In this document: piece after piece, positions 4,515 through 6,248 of the stretch | Layout: each line of letters starts with the position of its first letter | How positions within the stretch are numbered: position 1 is the stretch's first letter | DNA from: JBBRLG01 sp038231495 | Lineage (GTDB): Bacteria > Planctomycetota > Planctomycetia > Gemmatales > Gemmataceae | DNA: 6,248 bases | NCBI GenBank assembly: GCA_038231495.1 | Contig: JBBRLG010000448.1 | Coordinates: 1 to 6,248, forward strand | Direction: 5' to 3' | The notes under the pieces: model-generated | What the model was told of the DNA's origin: nothing | The model's database searches: none | Seen by the model: only the letters and a program-made list of their open reading frames with translations | Position numbers and translations under genes: made by a program

Positions 4515-5981
4515 CTACCGACTCGATCGCGGCATTATACCCAGGGCGGCCTTGGCCGCAAAGTAGCCGCACATGCCGTGGACGCCAGCGCCCGGCGGCG
4601 TCGAAGCCGAGCATAAATAAATCCCCTTAACAGGTGTGGCATACGGCACCCACCGCGCCGTCGGCCGCGTGAAGAGTTGCCATACGTCTATGACGCCGCC
4701 GGTGATGTCGCCGCGAATGTAGTTCGCGTTGTGGAGTTCAAAGTCGGCTGGCGTGAGCTTGCTCCGCGCCAGGATCAGGTCGCGGAACCCCGGCGCGAAC
4801 CGCTCCATTTGCTGCTCGATCGCCTCCGTCATGTCCACGGTGGAGCCGGCGGGCACATGACAGTAGGCCCAGCCAGTGTGCTTGCCCGCCGGCGCGCGCG
4901 TCGAGTCGAACAAACTTTGCTGGGCGACCAGGACGTACGGCCGTTGCGGATGCTCGCCGTGCCACACCGCCCTTTCCCCCGCGGCGATTTCGTCCAGGGT
5001 GCCACCGAGGTGGACCGTCGCCGCCCGCCGGCAACCCTCCGCCCGCCACGGGATCGGACCATCGAGCGCCCAGTCGAGCTTGAACACGCCCGGCCCGTGC
5101 CGAAAGCGCTCCAGCCGGCCGCGGTAGCCGGCCGGGAGTCGGTCGGCACAGATGCGCGCCAGGTGCCGCGGCGCGGTGTCGAACAGGTAGGCCGACGCCG
5201 CCGGCAGTTCGGCCAGGGAGCGCACCCGCCAGTTCGTCACCAACTCGCCGCCGAGGCTGCGCAGGTACGACGCGAGGGCGTCGGTGATGCGCTGCGTGCC
5301 GCCGCGCGGCAACGGCCAGCCGACCGCGTGCCCGGCGGTGCCCAGCAGGAGGCCGACCGCGGCGGTAAGCGGCTGTTCCAACGGCAGGACGGAATGGGCG
5401 GCCAGGCCCGCGAACAGCGCCCGCGCGTGCGGCCCCCGGAACCAGGCTTCGGCCAGCCCGCGCGCCGAGCGCACCGCGCGTAGGCCGAAGCGGGCCATGA
5501 CCAGCGGGTGCCGTGGCGGCCGCAACGGGCCGAGCGTGTCGGCGAACAGTGCCGCGGCGTTGGCAACGAGCGGTGCCATGAGTCGCTGATAGGCGTCCGC
5601 GTCGGGGCCGAGGGTGCGGCCGGTCTCTTGCACCGAACGTTCCAGCACCGCGGCCGTGCCGTCGTCGAGCGGGTGGGCCAGGGGCGCGGGCGGGTGGACC
5701 CATTCCAGGCCGTGTTCCGCCAGCTCGACCGATTGGAAAAACGGGGAGCCGACGCCGAGCGGGTGGATGGCCGAACACACGTCGTGGACGAAGCCGGGCA
5801 GCGTCAACGCCGCCGACCGCGCGCCGCCGCCGAGGGTTGCTTCGGCCTCCACCACCAGCACGGAACGCTGTTGCCGGGCGATCGTGATGGCCGCCGCCAA
5901 CCCGTTCGGGCCGGAGCCGACGACGACGGCGTCGTAGGAACTGCGGGACGGCCGATTGTCCGCGGTGGGGCTGGTGGACAT
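4515..5981 (-). CDS. FAD-dependent oxidoreductase, phytoene desaturase/PYROXD2-like (COG1233)
   Basis: The 488-residue protein is a full-length flavoprotein of the NAD(P)/FAD-dependent oxidoreductase superfamily, closest in style to the phytoene desaturase-like COG1233 group. The N-terminal Rossmann fold binds ADP of FAD: DAVVVGSGPNGLAAA (17-31), with E45 at the end of the second strand (VLVVEAE) as ribose ligand, followed by the GG-type motif LGGGARS (50-56). The second FAD contact is at the C-terminus: PVKGIYLCSASTPPGAG (450-466), then VHGMCGYFAAKAAL. The region HDVCSAIHPLGVGSPFF (66-82) and the central PRGGTQRITDALASYLRSLG are also typical of the group. The substrate is unknown; there are no carotenoid genes nearby, so I do not call it CrtI. 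The ATG at 5981 has only a weak purine-rich site (GAAAGAAAT) before it, but the Rossmann strand begins 16 residues in, as is usual. There is no signal peptide, so it is probably cytoplasmic. Confidence 0.88.
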   Translation of the reverse strand: MSTSPTADNRPSRSSYDAVVVGSGPNGLAAAITIARQQRSVLVVEAEATLGGGARSAALTLPGFVHDVCSAIHPLGVGSPFFQSVELAEHGLEWVHPPAPLAHPLDDGTAAVLERSVQETGRTLGPDADAYQRLMAPLVANAAALFADTLGPLRPPRHPLVMARFGLRAVRSARGLAEAWFRGPHARALFAGLAAHSVLPLEQPLTAAVGLLLGTAGHAVGWPLPRGGTQRITDALASYLRSLGGELVTNWRVRSLAELPAASAYLFDTAPRHLARICADRLPAGYRGRLERFRHGPGVFKLDWALDGPIPWRAEGCRRAATVHLGGTLDEIAAGERAVWHGEHPQRPYVLVAQQSLFDSTRAPAGKHTGWAYCHVPAGSTVDMTEAIEQQMERFAPGFRDLILARSKLTPADFELHNANYIRGDITGGVIDVWQLFTRPTARWVPYATPVKGIYLCSASTPPGAGVHGMCGYFAAKAALGIMPRSSR

Positions 5982-6248
5982 GATTTCTTTCGCGTTGTCT
6001 GTTAGCTCACGTTCACGGCTTGCCGGAGTGTAATGTCAATGGTCACAGTAGAACTATACTCGCCGGCTACTTCCGAGCCACCAGCCACAAGTACTAGATG
6101 TCCATTTCGTAAGTTGACCGCCAGTCAGCCGTAGCCGCAATCCGGGGGGGGCGGGGGGTTGGGTGGTGCTGGAGCACCCCCGATAAAACCGCGAAGAACA
6201 AAGAAAAAAAACAACCGACCGCTGCCGCCCGACGACACGACACGCACA
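5982..6248. other. Upstream intergenic region with G-rich tract and hairpin
   Basis: No gene is seen. On the minus strand it must hold the oxidoreductase promoter: TATAGT (6058-6053) resembles a -10 but lacks a matching -35, and TTGACA (6039-6034) resembles a -35 but lacks a -10. A G-rich tract at 6144-6163 (runs of 8, 6 and 3 G) fits the four-tract quadruplex pattern if the long run is split. Directly after it GGTGC (6165-6169) pairs with GCACC (6174-6178) around TGGA. An A-rich stretch follows (6198-6212). Confidence 0.4.
6144..6163 (+). other. G-rich tract, putative G-quadruplex
   Basis: Runs of 8 G (6144-6151), 6 G (6153-6158) and 3 G (6161-6163) are separated by C and TT. Split as GGG-2-GGG-C-GGG-5-GGG, they satisfy the usual quadruplex pattern. 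The tract lies about 160 bp upstream of the oxidoreductase start. In high-GC DNA such runs can be incidental. Confidence 0.35.

Noticed and set aside
4677..5778. Open frames on both strands within the oxidoreductase
   Set aside because: The 4515-5981 minus-strand frame carries the complete FAD-binding motifs at both ends; the others are Arg/Pro/Ala-rich shadows.
6034..6039. Perfect TTGACA on the minus strand upstream of the oxidoreductase
   Set aside because: No -10-like hexamer at 16-18 nt spacing downstream, so a promoter call is not supported.

Overview
The window is high-GC bacterial DNA. Its gene content, several families of long intergenic palindromes and the style of its proteins suggest a planctomycete of the Gemmataceae type. 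That assignment is inference from family resemblance; no marker gene is present. There is no rRNA, tRNA, CRISPR array, transposase gene or recognisable defence locus.

Layout. Positions 1-140 hold a hairpin-rich non-coding repeat that runs straight into a truncated tetratricopeptide (TPR) protein ending at 513. Convergent with it, on the minus strand (589-1683), is an ORF that appears to be a chimera. About 70 N-terminal residues look like the start of an alpha/beta-hydrolase, complete with ribosome binding site, and are joined in frame to the C-terminal four-fifths or so of a GH3-family adenylate-forming protein. Directly upstream of its ribosome binding site sits a 132-bp non-coding element with perfect 12-bp terminal inverted repeats beginning GTAA and perfect 8-bp flanking direct repeats. 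It is best read as an IS66-type MITE. The left third of the window is therefore a decayed or rearranged zone.

From about 2000 on, the genes look intact. A PfkB-family sugar kinase lies on the plus strand (2088-3047). It converges on a secreted or anchored DUF4185 protein (3134-4360, minus strand), with a stem-loop between them that could terminate both. Upstream of the DUF4185 gene is an 87-bp, 41-bp-arm palindrome, then a full-length FAD-dependent oxidoreductase of the phytoene desaturase/PYROXD2-like family (4515-5981, minus strand). The last 267 bases hold no gene, only a G-rich tract and a small hairpin.

The intact genes do not form an obvious pathway, and I see no operon with shared function. 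The points most worth a second look are the hydrolase-GH3 fusion, the MITE with its target duplication, the repeat/TPR junction, and the two palindromes flanking the DUF4185 gene that share a 12-nt core.
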